Shown here in pieces: positions 23,136 to 32,390 of a stretch of 44,876 nucleotides of DNA (the first letter of the stretch is position 1; each line of letters opens with the position of its first letter). Position numbers and translations under genes: made by a program. The stretch covers positions 1 through 44,876 of the forward strand of contig JBOFZL010000070.1 in NCBI GenBank assembly GCA_051655155.1, given 5' to 3'. This DNA comes from JBOFZL01 sp051655155. GTDB taxonomy: Bacteria; Bacillota; Clostridia; Peptostreptococcales; Filifactoraceae. The notes under the pieces were generated by a model. The model had not been told where the DNA came from and searched no databases. It saw only the letters and a program-made list of their open reading frames with translations.

Positions 23136-25118
23136 CTAAATACCCTCCTCTTTCATATATTCCATAACAACATCTTCTACTTTTTCAATAGCTTCTTCCA
23201 TATTAATACCTGTAACCTGTGTGGCTGCGGTGTTAAGATGACCACCTCCATCAAGTTTCTCCATAATAACTTGTACATTAATTTTATCTAATGATCTTGC
23301 ACTAATTTGAATGTTCCCTTCTCCATCACTAGCCAGTACAAAAGAAGCCTGTACTCCTTTAATATTTAATAATTCATCTGCCGACTGAGAAGCTGCTAAC
23401 TTAAACTCAGTCCCCTCTGAATCAAGGTATGATATAGCGATAACCTCTCCCAAAATCTTAACATTTTTAATAGCTTCTGCCTTCAAAAGATATAAGCTCG
23501 CATCCCCTTGAAATAAAGTTTTAATAGATGCCATATCTGCTCCTGATTTTCTTAAGAAAGCTGCTGCCTCAAAGGTTCTTGCCCCTGCTTTAAAAGTAAA
23601 GTTCTTTGTATCTAACATTATTCCAGCTAGCAACACTTCACTTGTAATAGGGTCAATATATGGCTTATCTTTAATATATTGAATAAGTTCTGTAACCATT
23701 TCACTAGCAGATGATACATAAGTTTCATGATATACAAGCATAGCCTTATCCAAAAACTCCACACCTCTTCTGTGATGATCTATAAGAACTATCTTATCTA
23801 TCATATTTACTAATTTAGGCATATCGGTTAAACTTGGCTTATGTGTATCAACCACAATCAACAAGGTATCCCCTTTAACTTTTCTCATAACTTCGTCTTT
23901 TCCGACAAATAAATCCTTATAGCCTCCCGAAACCATAATTTTCTTGTATACAGTATCTATAGACTTATTAGGGGTGCACATGACTATATTAACCTCTTTA
24001 TTTAACATCTTCGCTATGCCAACCACTCCCATGGAAGCACCTAATGAATCTAAATCTGGATAAGTGTGCCCCATAACTAATACATTCGAAGCTTCTGAAA
24101 TAAGATCCTTCATTGCATGAGAAATAATTCTTGCCTTAACCCTTGTTCTCTTCTCAACTGCCTTAGATTTACCACCGAAAAATATATATCTTTCGTTTCT
24201 CCTAATCGCAGCCTGATCTCCACCTCTACCTAAAGCTAAATCCAAAGCTGTAATAGAAGCTAATTGGGTACTTCTTATACTATTACCATCATAGGAAGAT
24301 GCCCCTATAGAAATAGTTACAGGTATCGTATTACCTTGCTCGATTGACCTTATATGATCTAATACCTCAAACTTATCTTTCTCATTCTTAATTAAAGCTT
24401 CCTCAGTCATAACTATAAAATATCTATCAGCAGAAAATCTTCTAAACGCTGCATTATTCTCTTCAGCCCACAACTTAATAACCTTCTCTATTTGAACCTC
24501 CAGCAAAGGAACATCCTCCTCAGAAGTAGAACTTCTAACCTCATCAAAACTGTCCACTTGAATAGAAAGTACTGCAGGTCTACTTAACCTAAACTCCTTG
24601 GTTAAATTTTCAAAATCTGTAACATCAATAAAATACATAATTATAGAATCCGACACATTAACTTTCTTAGTTGAATCTATAAAAAATATAATTCTATAAC
24701 GGCTATCCCCAATATTAGAGTACATTACCCCTGAATCAACTTTGGACTTAAGGCTTTCAATATCAAAATTATCTATAATATCATTTAACCTTACCCCTAA
24801 TAAATTCTTTTTATTAACTAATTCTGTAAACTTCTTATTATACCAGTTCAAACTTCCATCTATTTTACATACACATAGAGGAATTGGAAGATTAGTCAAT
24901 GCCTTACGAGTAGTATTGTCCATAGTCATAGAAAGATCTTCTATATACTCTGTCCACTCTCTTGTCTCCCTTTTCTTATTAACATAGGATATATAACATA
25001 TATAAAGTTCAAAACAAAAAAACGCAACACCTATCAACTTATTGTAATAGAGCAATATTAGTGTGGCGATCCCCAAACCTACAATACATAATCTTCGTAG
25101 CTTAACGTTAGCCTTCAT
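23136..25118 (-). CDS. gdpP: GdpP/YybT-type cyclic-di-AMP phosphodiesterase
   Basis: This membrane-bound enzyme degrades c-di-AMP, the second messenger that controls potassium and osmotic balance and cell-wall stress. The 660 residues show two N-terminal membrane helices (about 8-48), a PAS-like sensor domain (about 60-170), a degenerate GGDEF domain (about 175-300, with TISIGASSYDGNS but no GGDEF motif), and the DHH-DHHA1 catalytic module. The catalytic module includes MGHTYPDLDSLGASMGV, VVDTHKP, LIDHHRRG and the final GGGHLNTAA. All metal-binding Asp and His residues are present. It lies between yybS and rplI, the standard Firmicutes arrangement. Confidence 0.95.
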   Translation of the reverse strand: MKANVKLRRLCIVGLGIATLILLYYNKLIGVAFFCFELYICYISYVNKKRETREWTEYIEDLSMTMDNTTRKALTNLPIPLCVCKIDGSLNWYNKKFTELVNKKNLLGVRLNDIIDNFDIESLKSKVDSGVMYSNIGDSRYRIIFFIDSTKKVNVSDSIIMYFIDVTDFENLTKEFRLSRPAVLSIQVDSFDEVRSSTSEEDVPLLEVQIEKVIKLWAEENNAAFRRFSADRYFIVMTEEALIKNEKDKFEVLDHIRSIEQGNTIPVTISIGASSYDGNSIRSTQLASITALDLALGRGGDQAAIRRNERYIFFGGKSKAVEKRTRVKARIISHAMKDLISEASNVLVMGHTYPDLDSLGASMGVVGIAKMLNKEVNIVMCTPNKSIDTVYKKIMVSGGYKDLFVGKDEVMRKVKGDTLLIVVDTHKPSLTDMPKLVNMIDKIVLIDHHRRGVEFLDKAMLVYHETYVSSASEMVTELIQYIKDKPYIDPITSEVLLAGIMLDTKNFTFKAGARTFEAAAFLRKSGADMASIKTLFQGDASLYLLKAEAIKNVKILGEVIAISYLDSEGTEFKLAASQSADELLNIKGVQASFVLASDGEGNIQISARSLDKINVQVIMEKLDGGGHLNTAATQVTGINMEEAIEKVEDVVMEYMKEEGI

Positions 25119-25127
25119 ACTTTTCTC

Positions 25128-26039
25128 CTATCTCTTTAAACCTCTGATATTGAACCCTGCATCTAAAAAACCTATCATTTCAACAATAGTATAAAAAGGT
25201 ACAAATAGTACAACGAAAATCATAATTAAACCTCTTAAAGCTGGTTTCATCCTAGTCATACAAAAATGTTGTATGCAAGAAAATCCTTGTAAATAAAAAA
25301 GTACTGAAAAAACTAAAGTAACATTTAAAACTAAAGATGTTGAATATGCAAATCCCATAGATTTAACAATTAATACTAGTCCCATAATTATTGCAGTTCC
25401 CATATATACATTTCCCGGAAGAGAAAACTCTGAAATCATTGGTACTTGCCGCTTAAGATATATTTTCATAAGCATATTTCCTGCAAAAAAATAATTAACA
25501 TAAGCACATAAAATACCTAGAATAATCAATACAGCTGGAAATATTTCTCTAATATATCTTATAGTTTCATCTACATAAGGCTCCCCACCTAGAGTCTCTA
25601 GCATACTCCCCCCTTCTTCCATAAGCACTCTTTTATAACTATTAAGAAAGTTATCTAGAATCCCATTGGCAAAAGCGTGGCCACTTACAAATATATACCC
25701 ATTTAAGACTGATACAAATAAAATTGCACTAAATATAATTACATAAGCAGGATGCATCTTCCTACGCATAAACTCTCCTAGTAATAATCCCATTCCACAC
25801 AATTCAGCTGACAAAAAAATGCCACTTCCCCCAAATATAAGCACTGCACCCACAGTTACAACTCCAGCTCCTAAAATCCCCATTCTAATAGAATTCCTAT
25901 AAGTAGACACTGCAATAAAGGCAGGAGTCAGAAAAACAATAATACCTAAAGCCGGTAAAACAAATGCTATTGCAAAAAGCGATAAAGCTAAAGCTGAACA
26001 CTTAAGCGTATCCTTTAATGCAAATCTTGAATCTATCAA
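25128..26039 (-). CDS. yybS: YybS-like DUF2232 membrane protein
   Basis: This is a 303-residue polytopic protein with about eight hydrophobic segments and very few charged residues except in short loops (MRRKMHP, YLKRQVPM). The membrane pattern and the position directly upstream of gdpP-rplI-dnaB match YybS/DUF2232, whose function is unknown. The start is the TTG at 26039, behind AAGGAG at eight bases; there is no nearby ATG. It is the first gene of the operon, with a promoter at 26078-26106. Confidence 0.82.
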   Translation of the reverse strand: MIDSRFALKDTLKCSALALSLFAIAFVLPALGIIVFLTPAFIAVSTYRNSIRMGILGAGVVTVGAVLIFGGSGIFLSAELCGMGLLLGEFMRRKMHPAYVIIFSAILFVSVLNGYIFVSGHAFANGILDNFLNSYKRVLMEEGGSMLETLGGEPYVDETIRYIREIFPAVLIILGILCAYVNYFFAGNMLMKIYLKRQVPMISEFSLPGNVYMGTAIIMGLVLIVKSMGFAYSTSLVLNVTLVFSVLFYLQGFSCIQHFCMTRMKPALRGLIMIFVVLFVPFYTIVEMIGFLDAGFNIRGLKR

Positions 26040-26077
26040 TTTATCATCTCCTTAAAACACAAAATGCGTTGAGATAT

Positions 26078-26106
26078 ATTATACTATAAATTTATGTTTT
26101 TATCAA
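26078..26106 (-). promoter_or_regulatory. Promoter of the yybS-gdpP-rplI-dnaB-GNAT-serS operon
   Basis: On the minus strand: TTGATA, a 17-bp spacer and TATAAT. Transcription would begin near 26071, about 30 nt before the yybS start codon. Confidence 0.65.
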
Positions 26107-26183
26107 CTTAACAAAGTTTAAAACTATTTAAAATTAATAATGTAAAAATACCTTCACACAAGGCCCAAACTTTAAATAAATGA

Positions 26184-26215
26184 AAAGACTGCATACATTA
26201 TTTGTAGCAGCCTTT
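26184..26215 (-). terminator. Terminator of the surface-protein gene
   Basis: On the minus strand, AAAGGCTGC pairs with GCAGTCTTT (one G-U pair) around a 14-base loop, followed by TTTCATTTATTT. It lies 36 bp past the stop at 26251. Confidence 0.6.
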
Positions 26216-26250
26216 AAGTTAACTTATATTTTAAAAATTACTCTTATTAC

Positions 26251-28929
26251 TTAACTAAGTTTAGAATTTAGATTTAACCAAATTTCTTTTTCAGCTTCTT
26301 TCTTATAATTATGATTTTCTGAAGCTTCATATATTCCATAATATGCCCAATGAGACTTACTTAAATCTGTATAAGGTTTTATACTCAATATATTATTATC
26401 TATATACTCCTTATCCGCCTTTCTCTCTAACATATTATTTACTATAGTTACTACCTCTGCTCTTGTAATTTTTTGTTCCGGTCTAAAACTTCCATCTTCA
26501 TATCCTACTATCCAACCCTTATTCGCGCTTGATAGGATATATTTCTTTGCCCAATGGTTTGCCTTTAAATCTTTAAATGGATTTACTTCCACAGAACTTA
26601 ATTTATCAAAATTCGCTGTTATTGTCGCAAACTCTGCTCTAGTTATAGGTTCATCGCCTCTAAATCTCCCGTCTGGATCTCCCTTTACTATTCCAAGTTT
26701 TTCTATATACCCTAATCTTCCTCTATACCAAGCTGTAGCTTTTACATCTTTAAACGATGGTTCTAGAGCCTTATCTTCTGTATATTTATCCGTTAGAATA
26801 TTTGAAAATATAGTTATTACCTCAGCTCTAGTTATATTGGCATCTGCCTTAAAAGTCGTATTTTTATAACCTAACACATAAGCTCCATGATTTTTCTTAT
26901 TTAGCTTTTCAATTTCTTCTTGCTTAACTACAGGATTTATTCCTGAATTCCCACCAGAACCACCGCCTGAATTTCCTCCAGAACCACCGCCTGAATTTCC
27001 TCCAGAACCGCCTCCTGAACCGCCTCCTGAACCGCCTCCTGAATTTCCTCCATTATTGTCTTTAGCTTTGTGTAAAGTTGCTTCTCTTGAAGATGGATTA
27101 AATATCAATCCAAATTTCACTATACCTACATCTATTAATCCACCTTCATTCCACTCTCCACTTACTTCTACTTCGTATTTTCCACTTTCCAAAGCTGTAA
27201 CTTTCACTATATCTATAACCTTAGTGTTTGTCTTTGAAGTTAAACTTATATTATCTTTTGTTAAAGCTGATGATGGTTCTTTAGACAACTGTATTATTAT
27301 TTTTTCTGTAGTTACCTTATCTGTCTGTCCATCTGCTAAAACTATATATTCTATAACTTCTTTGTCTGTAGTTTTACCTTTGTGCAGTTTTACATCCCTA
27401 GTAGAAGGACTAAACATAACTCCGTCTTTTTCAACTTTTACTTCTAGTAATCCGCCTTCATTCCACTCTCCTATTATAGGAATCTCATACTTACCATCAC
27501 CTAAATTTTTTATTTCTCCCATAAATATAGAGTTAATATCAGCTTTTGAATTTAACTTTAAATTGCTCTTTTCTAAAGAACCAAACTTTAGCGATTCTGA
27601 AAACTCTATTATTATTTTGCTTGTTGTAGTTTTATTTTCTTCCCCATCTGCTTTAGCTTCTTTGAATACAACCTCTTGGTTTTCTACTTTAAACTCTGTT
27701 GTATATATGGTATTTTCTAATCTTCCACCTGTGGTTATAGCTTTTAGCTTATACTCTCCAATTTGATCTAAATCTTTTCCTGGTATCTTGATTTTTCCAT
27801 TTTCAATAGTAGGACTTGTCATCTTCATTTTTGAATCAGGCATTTCAAGCATATATACAAATGGTGAGCCGTAGTTAAAAAACTGCTCATATGCAGGTAA
27901 GCTGTCAAATTCATAATCACTGAATATAAATGCTTTTTCTCCATTAATTATAGTCGTTGTTTGCTGAGATATATCAAAGGTAGCTCCTACTATCACATAT
28001 CCACCAGGTAAGCCCCAAGGTTTCCCTCTCTCTTGCACCACTTCATATACTCTCTGTGGCACAGATGTAAATTTATTGTTTTCCAAACGCAAGTCATATA
28101 AATCGTTTAAACTTACTATTTCTTCTGGTATAGCTCCTGATAAACTATTTCCATAAAGCATAATTACTTTTATTTTATTAAGATTTCCTATTTCCTTTGG
28201 TAAGGTTCCTTCTAACTCATTATTAGAAATTTTTAATGAAATCATATTAGTCAAATTACCTATGCTTGTTGGTATACTCCCAGTTAATTGATTTTTACTT
28301 AAATTTAATGTTCCTAACAATTTTAACTCACCAATATTTGAAGGTAGTTCTCCATAAATCTCATTACCCGATAAATCTATATCTTTTATTTTTATAAAAT
28401 TTTCTATTCCATCAAGTTTTGATTTTAAGTTAGGATTATTTTTAATTATTATTTGCCCTTCCATCTTATTAGCTTCAACTATTGAAATATATCCGTCCTT
28501 ATCAATATCTACAGATGGATATGCTTTAATTATCGCATCATTTAAAGGTTTACTTTCATCAGAAAAAGCCAGTTCTTGTGGTGGTAAAGCTCTTGGCATA
28601 ATCATATCCAAAGGCTCAGTTTCTCCTGTTGATCCTAATACTACTTTTTTTTCATTAACTCCTAATGATTCCTCTTTTACTTCCTCTTTTACTTCCTCTT
28701 TTACTTCCTCTTTTACTTCCTCTTTTACTTCCTCTTTTACTTCCTCTTTTACTTCCTTGTTACTGTCATCAATTGATAGAACTGGCTCAAGCTCAATTTT
28801 ATTTACAACTTCTTGCAAATTCTCCGATGATTGTGCATTTACTGGTACAAAACCTAATATAAGTGCACTTGACATAATAACACTTAATATTTTTTTCCCA
28901 CGCCTAAAATTCATTTCTTTTTTTTTCAT
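26251..28929 (-). CDS. Secreted S-layer-type protein with leucine-rich repeats and three SLH domains
   Basis: About 892 residues; the second of two adjacent ATGs fits the GGAGG spacing. In order: a signal peptide (basic start, then ILSVIMSSALILGFVPVNA, cleavage near 33); a Glu-Glu-Val-Lys tandem repeat (about 60-90); a calcium-loop or half-dockerin-like motif (DIDKDGYISIVEAN, about 135); five or so plant-type leucine-rich repeats (about 155-300: NIGELKLLGTLNLSKNQLTG pattern); two related beta-rich domains of about 95 residues, each with GEWNEGGL; a long Gly-Ser-Asn linker; and three SLH domains (FKDVKATAWY, FKDLKANHWAKKYI, YTDLSKSHWAYY) that would bind pyruvylated wall polymer. It is a cell-surface adhesion or recognition protein. 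It stands alone between terminators. Confidence 0.9.
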   Translation of the reverse strand: MKKKEMNFRRGKKILSVIMSSALILGFVPVNAQSSENLQEVVNKIELEPVLSIDDSNKEVKEEVKEEVKEEVKEEVKEEVKEEVKEESLGVNEKKVVLGSTGETEPLDMIMPRALPPQELAFSDESKPLNDAIIKAYPSVDIDKDGYISIVEANKMEGQIIIKNNPNLKSKLDGIENFIKIKDIDLSGNEIYGELPSNIGELKLLGTLNLSKNQLTGSIPTSIGNLTNMISLKISNNELEGTLPKEIGNLNKIKVIMLYGNSLSGAIPEEIVSLNDLYDLRLENNKFTSVPQRVYEVVQERGKPWGLPGGYVIVGATFDISQQTTTIINGEKAFIFSDYEFDSLPAYEQFFNYGSPFVYMLEMPDSKMKMTSPTIENGKIKIPGKDLDQIGEYKLKAITTGGRLENTIYTTEFKVENQEVVFKEAKADGEENKTTTSKIIIEFSESLKFGSLEKSNLKLNSKADINSIFMGEIKNLGDGKYEIPIIGEWNEGGLLEVKVEKDGVMFSPSTRDVKLHKGKTTDKEVIEYIVLADGQTDKVTTEKIIIQLSKEPSSALTKDNISLTSKTNTKVIDIVKVTALESGKYEVEVSGEWNEGGLIDVGIVKFGLIFNPSSREATLHKAKDNNGGNSGGGSGGGSGGGSGGNSGGGSGGNSGGGSGGNSGINPVVKQEEIEKLNKKNHGAYVLGYKNTTFKADANITRAEVITIFSNILTDKYTEDKALEPSFKDVKATAWYRGRLGYIEKLGIVKGDPDGRFRGDEPITRAEFATITANFDKLSSVEVNPFKDLKANHWAKKYILSSANKGWIVGYEDGSFRPEQKITRAEVVTIVNNMLERKADKEYIDNNILSIKPYTDLSKSHWAYYGIYEASENHNYKKEAEKEIWLNLNSKLS
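28671..28757. repeat. 12-bp in-frame tandem repeat (Glu-Glu-Val-Lys array)
   Basis: Seven near-perfect copies of CCTCTTTTACTT on the plus strand, coding on the minus strand for repeated Lys-Glu-Glu-Val. Each unit is four codons, so copy-number changes would alter spacer length without breaking the frame. Confidence 0.9.
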
Positions 28930-29002
28930 CATTTTCCTCCACTAATATTTTGTATTTTATAGCGTATTAAGTGTTTTCAACTCAATACATTAACGTAAAC
29001 TA

Positions 29003-29030
29003 ATTATACTCCATCTGAAAAATTTTTCAA
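29003..29030 (-). promoter_or_regulatory. Promoter of the LRR/SLH surface-protein gene
   Basis: On the minus strand: TTGAAA, a 16-bp spacer and TATAAT. The predicted start near 28996 leaves a 65-70 nt leader. Confidence 0.6.
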
Positions 29031-29102
29031 GTACTGAAATTAAAATAAAAAACTGCTTATTTACGTTAAAATATATAGTTTTTATCTTATGCCTTGATTA
29101 TC

Positions 29103-29147
29103 AAAAAAAAAATTATGGAATAAATTATTATAATTTATTCCATAATT
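29103..29147 (-). terminator. Strong terminator of groESL
   Basis: A perfect 17-bp stem (AATTATGGAATAAATTA with its complement) with a 3-base loop, followed by eight T on the minus strand. It lies 101 bp after the groEL stop. Confidence 0.88.
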
Positions 29148-29247
29148 CCCCTTATCTATGAGTTTTATATATAGCTTTTAAATTCTTAAAAATATAAACC
29201 TAATATATTTATAATCTTATCTTTATTTTCAATAAAGACTAGTAGAA

Positions 29248-30864
29248 CTACATCATTCCAGGCGCTCCCATAGGCATCTGTGGCTCATCGCTCTTAATTT
29301 CAACTACCGCTGCCTCCGTTGTAAGGAATGTCGCTGCCACTGAAGCAGCATTCTGTAACGCTGTTCTTGTAACCTTTGTTGGATCTATAATCCCTGCTTC
29401 TATCATATTTACATATTTCTCATTTAGAGCATCAAAACCTATTCCTATAGCTGATGCCTTAACTTTCTCAACAACTACCGCACCTTCTAGCCCTGCATTA
29501 ATTACAATTTGCTTAAGTGGTTCTTGAAGAGCTTTTACAATTATTTCTACTCCAGTTTTAACCTCTCCCTGAGTTGTATCCAGAAGTTTTTCCACCTGTG
29601 GAATAACATTAATAAGTGCTGCTCCTCCACCTGAAACTATTCCTTCTTCAACCCCTGCTCTTGTTGCATTAAGAGCATCTTCCATTCTTAATTTCTTTTC
29701 TTTCTGCTCAGTTTCAGTGGCTGCTCCTACCTCAATAACTGCAACTCCTCCTGAAAGCTTAGCCAGTCTTTCTTGTAGTTTCTCTCTATCAAAATCAGAA
29801 GTGGTATCTTCTATCTGTCTTTTTATCACAGAAATTCTATCCTTAATTGCGCTTTTTTCTCCCGCTCCATCAACAATGACAGTATTATCTTTTGTTATTT
29901 TAACTCGTGATGCTTTTCCAAGCATACTCATATCAGCTTCTTTTAGTTCTAATCCAATCTCTTCTGATATAACAGTTCCTCCTGTTAGTATAGCTATATC
30001 TTGAAGCATAGCCTTTCTTCTATCACCAAAACCTGGTGCTTTTACAGCTACTACATCAAATGTTCCTCTTAACTTATTCAGCACTAGAGTTGTTAGAGCT
30101 TCTCCGTCCACATCCTCTGCAATAATTAAAAGCTTTCTTCCTTGTTGTACAATCTGCTCTAAAATTGGAAGAATTTCTTGGATATTGCTAATCTTCTTAT
30201 CTGTAATAAGAATCATTGGATCTTGCAAATCAGCTTCCATCTTTTCTAAGTCTGTAGCCATATAAGCTGAAACATAACCTCTATCAAACTGCATTCCTTC
30301 AACTACATCTAAGGTAGTAGTCATAGACTTAGAATCACCTACTGTAATAACTCCATCTTTTCCTACCTTCTCCATAGCATCAGCTATCATTTGTCCTACT
30401 TGCTCATCTCCTGCTGAAATAGCAGCCACTTGTGTTATTGCCTCTTTATTCTCTATTGGTCTTGAATGTTTTTGTAATTCTTTAACTGCTTCTTCTGTAG
30501 CAAGTGAAATTCCTTTTCTTAGCAAAATCGGATTAGACCCAGCTGCCACGTTTTTTAAACCTTCTCTTATTATTGCTTGAGCTAATATAGTTGCTGTTGT
30601 TGTCCCATCTCCTGTAACATCATTAGTTTTAGTAGCAACTTCTTTAAGGATTTGAGCTCCCATATTTTCATATGGATCTTCTAGTTCAATTTCTCTAGCA
30701 ATAGTAACTCCATCATTTGTAATAAGTGGCGTTCCAAACTTTTTGTCAAGGATAACATTTCTACCCTTCGGACCTATTGTAACCTTTACTGTATCCGCTA
30801 ATTTATTAACTCCTATTTCCAATGCTTTTCTTGCTTCTTCAGCAAACTTAATTTCTTTAGACAT
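29248..30864 (-). CDS. groEL: Chaperonin GroEL (Hsp60)
   Basis: This is the large ring chaperonin that folds proteins in an ATP-driven cycle with GroES. Its 538 residues include the ATP-binding segments VTIGPKGRNVILDK and GDGTTTATILAQAI, the apical-domain stretch EGMQFDRGYVSAYM, the PGFGDRRKAML segment and the ATRAGVEEGIVSGGGAAL motif. The C-terminus ends in Met-rich PQMPMGAPGMM, a short version of the usual GGM tail. The gene lies 11 bp after groES and is controlled from the same CIRCE-containing promoter. Confidence 0.98.
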   Translation of the reverse strand: MSKEIKFAEEARKALEIGVNKLADTVKVTIGPKGRNVILDKKFGTPLITNDGVTIAREIELEDPYENMGAQILKEVATKTNDVTGDGTTTATILAQAIIREGLKNVAAGSNPILLRKGISLATEEAVKELQKHSRPIENKEAITQVAAISAGDEQVGQMIADAMEKVGKDGVITVGDSKSMTTTLDVVEGMQFDRGYVSAYMATDLEKMEADLQDPMILITDKKISNIQEILPILEQIVQQGRKLLIIAEDVDGEALTTLVLNKLRGTFDVVAVKAPGFGDRRKAMLQDIAILTGGTVISEEIGLELKEADMSMLGKASRVKITKDNTVIVDGAGEKSAIKDRISVIKRQIEDTTSDFDREKLQERLAKLSGGVAVIEVGAATETEQKEKKLRMEDALNATRAGVEEGIVSGGGAALINVIPQVEKLLDTTQGEVKTGVEIIVKALQEPLKQIVINAGLEGAVVVEKVKASAIGIGFDALNEKYVNMIEAGIIDPTKVTRTALQNAASVAATFLTTEAAVVEIKSDEPQMPMGAPGMM

Positions 30865-30875
30865 ATTTTCTCCTC

Positions 30876-31160
30876 CTATTCAACAATCGCTAATATTTCA
30901 TTTTGTCTTATAATAATATATTCTTCTCCGTCAACCTTAACTTCTGTACCTGCATACTTAGAAAAAATGACCTTATCTCCCACAGAAACTTCCATTTCAA
31001 CCTTGTTACCTTCCACAAAGCCTCCTGGTCCAACCTCAATAACTTCAGCTATCTGTGGTTGCTCCTTTGCTTGAGATGCTAAAATAATTCCACTCTTAGT
31101 TTTTTCTTCTGCTTCTACCCTCTTAATAACTACTCGGTCTGCAAGCGGTTTAATTCTCAT
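30876..31160 (-). CDS. groES: Co-chaperonin GroES (Hsp10)
   Basis: This 94-residue heptameric lid of GroEL starts MRIKPLADRVVIKRVEAEEKT. It has the mobile loop TKSGIILASQAKEQPQ and ends in YIIIRQNEILAIVE, as in the family. AGGAGG precedes the ATG at 31160. It is the first gene of the groESL operon. Confidence 0.98.
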   Translation of the reverse strand: MRIKPLADRVVIKRVEAEEKTKSGIILASQAKEQPQIAEVIEVGPGGFVEGNKVEMEVSVGDKVIFSKYAGTEVKVDGEEYIIIRQNEILAIVE

Positions 31161-31200
31161 TGTTACTCCTCCTTATATTATTATTTCTCAATTTTCTTCA

Positions 31201-31227
31201 TTAGCACTCGACTCATTTAAGTGCTAA
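31201..31227. promoter_or_regulatory. CIRCE operator (HrcA binding site)
   Basis: TTAGCACTC, nine bases, then AAGTGCTAA. It matches the CIRCE consensus (TTAGCACTC-N9-GAGTGCTAA) with a single mismatch. It lies between the groES promoter and start codon, so HrcA repression with heat induction is expected. Confidence 0.95.
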
Positions 31228-31231
31228 TAAT

Positions 31232-31259
31232 ATTTTATATCATCATTTTAGATTGTCAA
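31232..31259 (-). promoter_or_regulatory. Promoter of groESL
   Basis: On the minus strand: a perfect TTGACA, a 16-bp spacer and TAAAAT, with the transcription start falling at the edge of CIRCE. Confidence 0.7.
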
Positions 31260-31276
31260 GTTTTTTTTATAAAATT

Positions 31277-32140
31277 TTACTTATTTCCCAACTTATTTTC
31301 TCTCGCATAATAAAATAGATATTGCTGGGCTAAACCTGCATCTTCTCCAAATATCTCTAAGCCTTTTAATCTAATTTTTTTTGGATTTGTCATTTCCTCC
31401 GAAAAATAATACTCATTCATAACTTTCTTAACCCAAGTATCCACAGGAAAGGCATCAGTCTTTCCATACCCAAAAAGCAAAATACAGTCAGCCACCTTAG
31501 GCCCTACCCCCATAAGCTGACATAGGTATTTTTGTGCTTCCATGGTTTCCATATCATATATGGATTCTAAATCTATTCTAGATTCAGCAATATCTTTTGC
31601 CGTTTTAAGAATATACTCATCCCTATATCCTATTCTGAGAAGTTCTAATTGTTCCTTTGTAATTTTGGACAATTTTTCTGCTGTAGGAAAACTATAGTAG
31701 ATTTTTCCATTAAATTCTCCAACTTTATCCCCCATCAACTCTGCTATCAAATTTACACTTTTTTTAATTCTCGGAATCTGATTGTTAGCTGATATGATAA
31801 ATGTAATTATCATTTCAAATGGATCCTGCTTTAGAACTCTTAATCCTTCCCCAAAAATAGTAGCTTTTTCTAAATTAATATCTATCTTTCTAAAGTCATT
31901 TTTTAATTTAGAATAATCTCGATTCATATTAAAGTATGACTTCCAAAATTCTTCATAATCATTTTTGTCAGCCCCACTTAAGATAATATCATTACCTGTT
32001 TTCTTTACATTACATAAGTGATTTTTTGCGACCACTGTAAAGGATCCATCTTCTTCCTTTTCCCATCTAAAAGCCTGTCCATTTTCAAAAATATGCTCAG
32101 GAGTAAAATCTTTTGCCCCAAAAGTATATGTCTTTTCCAT
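31277..32140 (-). CDS. ogg: 8-oxoguanine DNA glycosylase / AP lyase (OGG1 family)
   Basis: This 287-residue base-excision repair enzyme removes 8-oxoguanine. The N-terminal beta domain includes FENGQAFRWEKEEDGSF. The helical domain includes DPFEMIITFIISANNQIPRIKKSV. The helix-hairpin-helix has LMGVGPKVADCILLFG with the catalytic Lys in GPKVADC, followed by the general Asp in DAFPVDTWVKKVM. Both catalytic residues of OGG1 are present. The start ATG at 32140 is behind GGGGGAA. It is divergent from the alcohol dehydrogenase and lies upstream of the groESL promoter; no clear terminator separates it from that promoter. Confidence 0.9.
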   Translation of the reverse strand: MEKTYTFGAKDFTPEHIFENGQAFRWEKEEDGSFTVVAKNHLCNVKKTGNDIILSGADKNDYEEFWKSYFNMNRDYSKLKNDFRKIDINLEKATIFGEGLRVLKQDPFEMIITFIISANNQIPRIKKSVNLIAELMGDKVGEFNGKIYYSFPTAEKLSKITKEQLELLRIGYRDEYILKTAKDIAESRIDLESIYDMETMEAQKYLCQLMGVGPKVADCILLFGYGKTDAFPVDTWVKKVMNEYYFSEEMTNPKKIRLKGLEIFGEDAGLAQQYLFYYARENKLGNK

Positions 32141-32309
32141 ATTGTTCCCCCATATCTAAAATTTTATTTTTATTATAATTTGACGTCTGATTATATTAGT
32201 TAAATATTCTTCGTTCTAAATTCTACCATAAATATAAAGATTATACACTAACTTTGAAAAACAAAGAAAAATTTGATTGTTAATTTTTTCATTATTTTAA
32301 CAAAATCTC

Positions 32310-32338
32310 TTGCCTTTCTCATAGTTTGCCCTTATAAT
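32310..32338 (+). promoter_or_regulatory. Promoter of the alcohol dehydrogenase gene
   Basis: TTGCCT, a 17-bp spacer and a perfect TATAAT. It leaves a leader of about 46 nt before the ATG at 32391. Confidence 0.6.
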
Positions 32339-32390
32339 ATAGTTATTGATAATTTTTTATTAAGTTTCATTTAAAATTAAGGAGGTCAAT

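Noticed and set aside
27056..27766. A 236-codon plus-strand frame
   Set aside because: It is antisense to the twin-domain part of the surface protein, has no ribosome binding site, and its composition (Ser/Phe/Pro-rich) is that of a shadow frame.
28671..28757. Regular repeats that could suggest a CRISPR array
   Set aside because: There are no unique spacers between units; it is a simple 12-bp tandem repeat within a coding frame.
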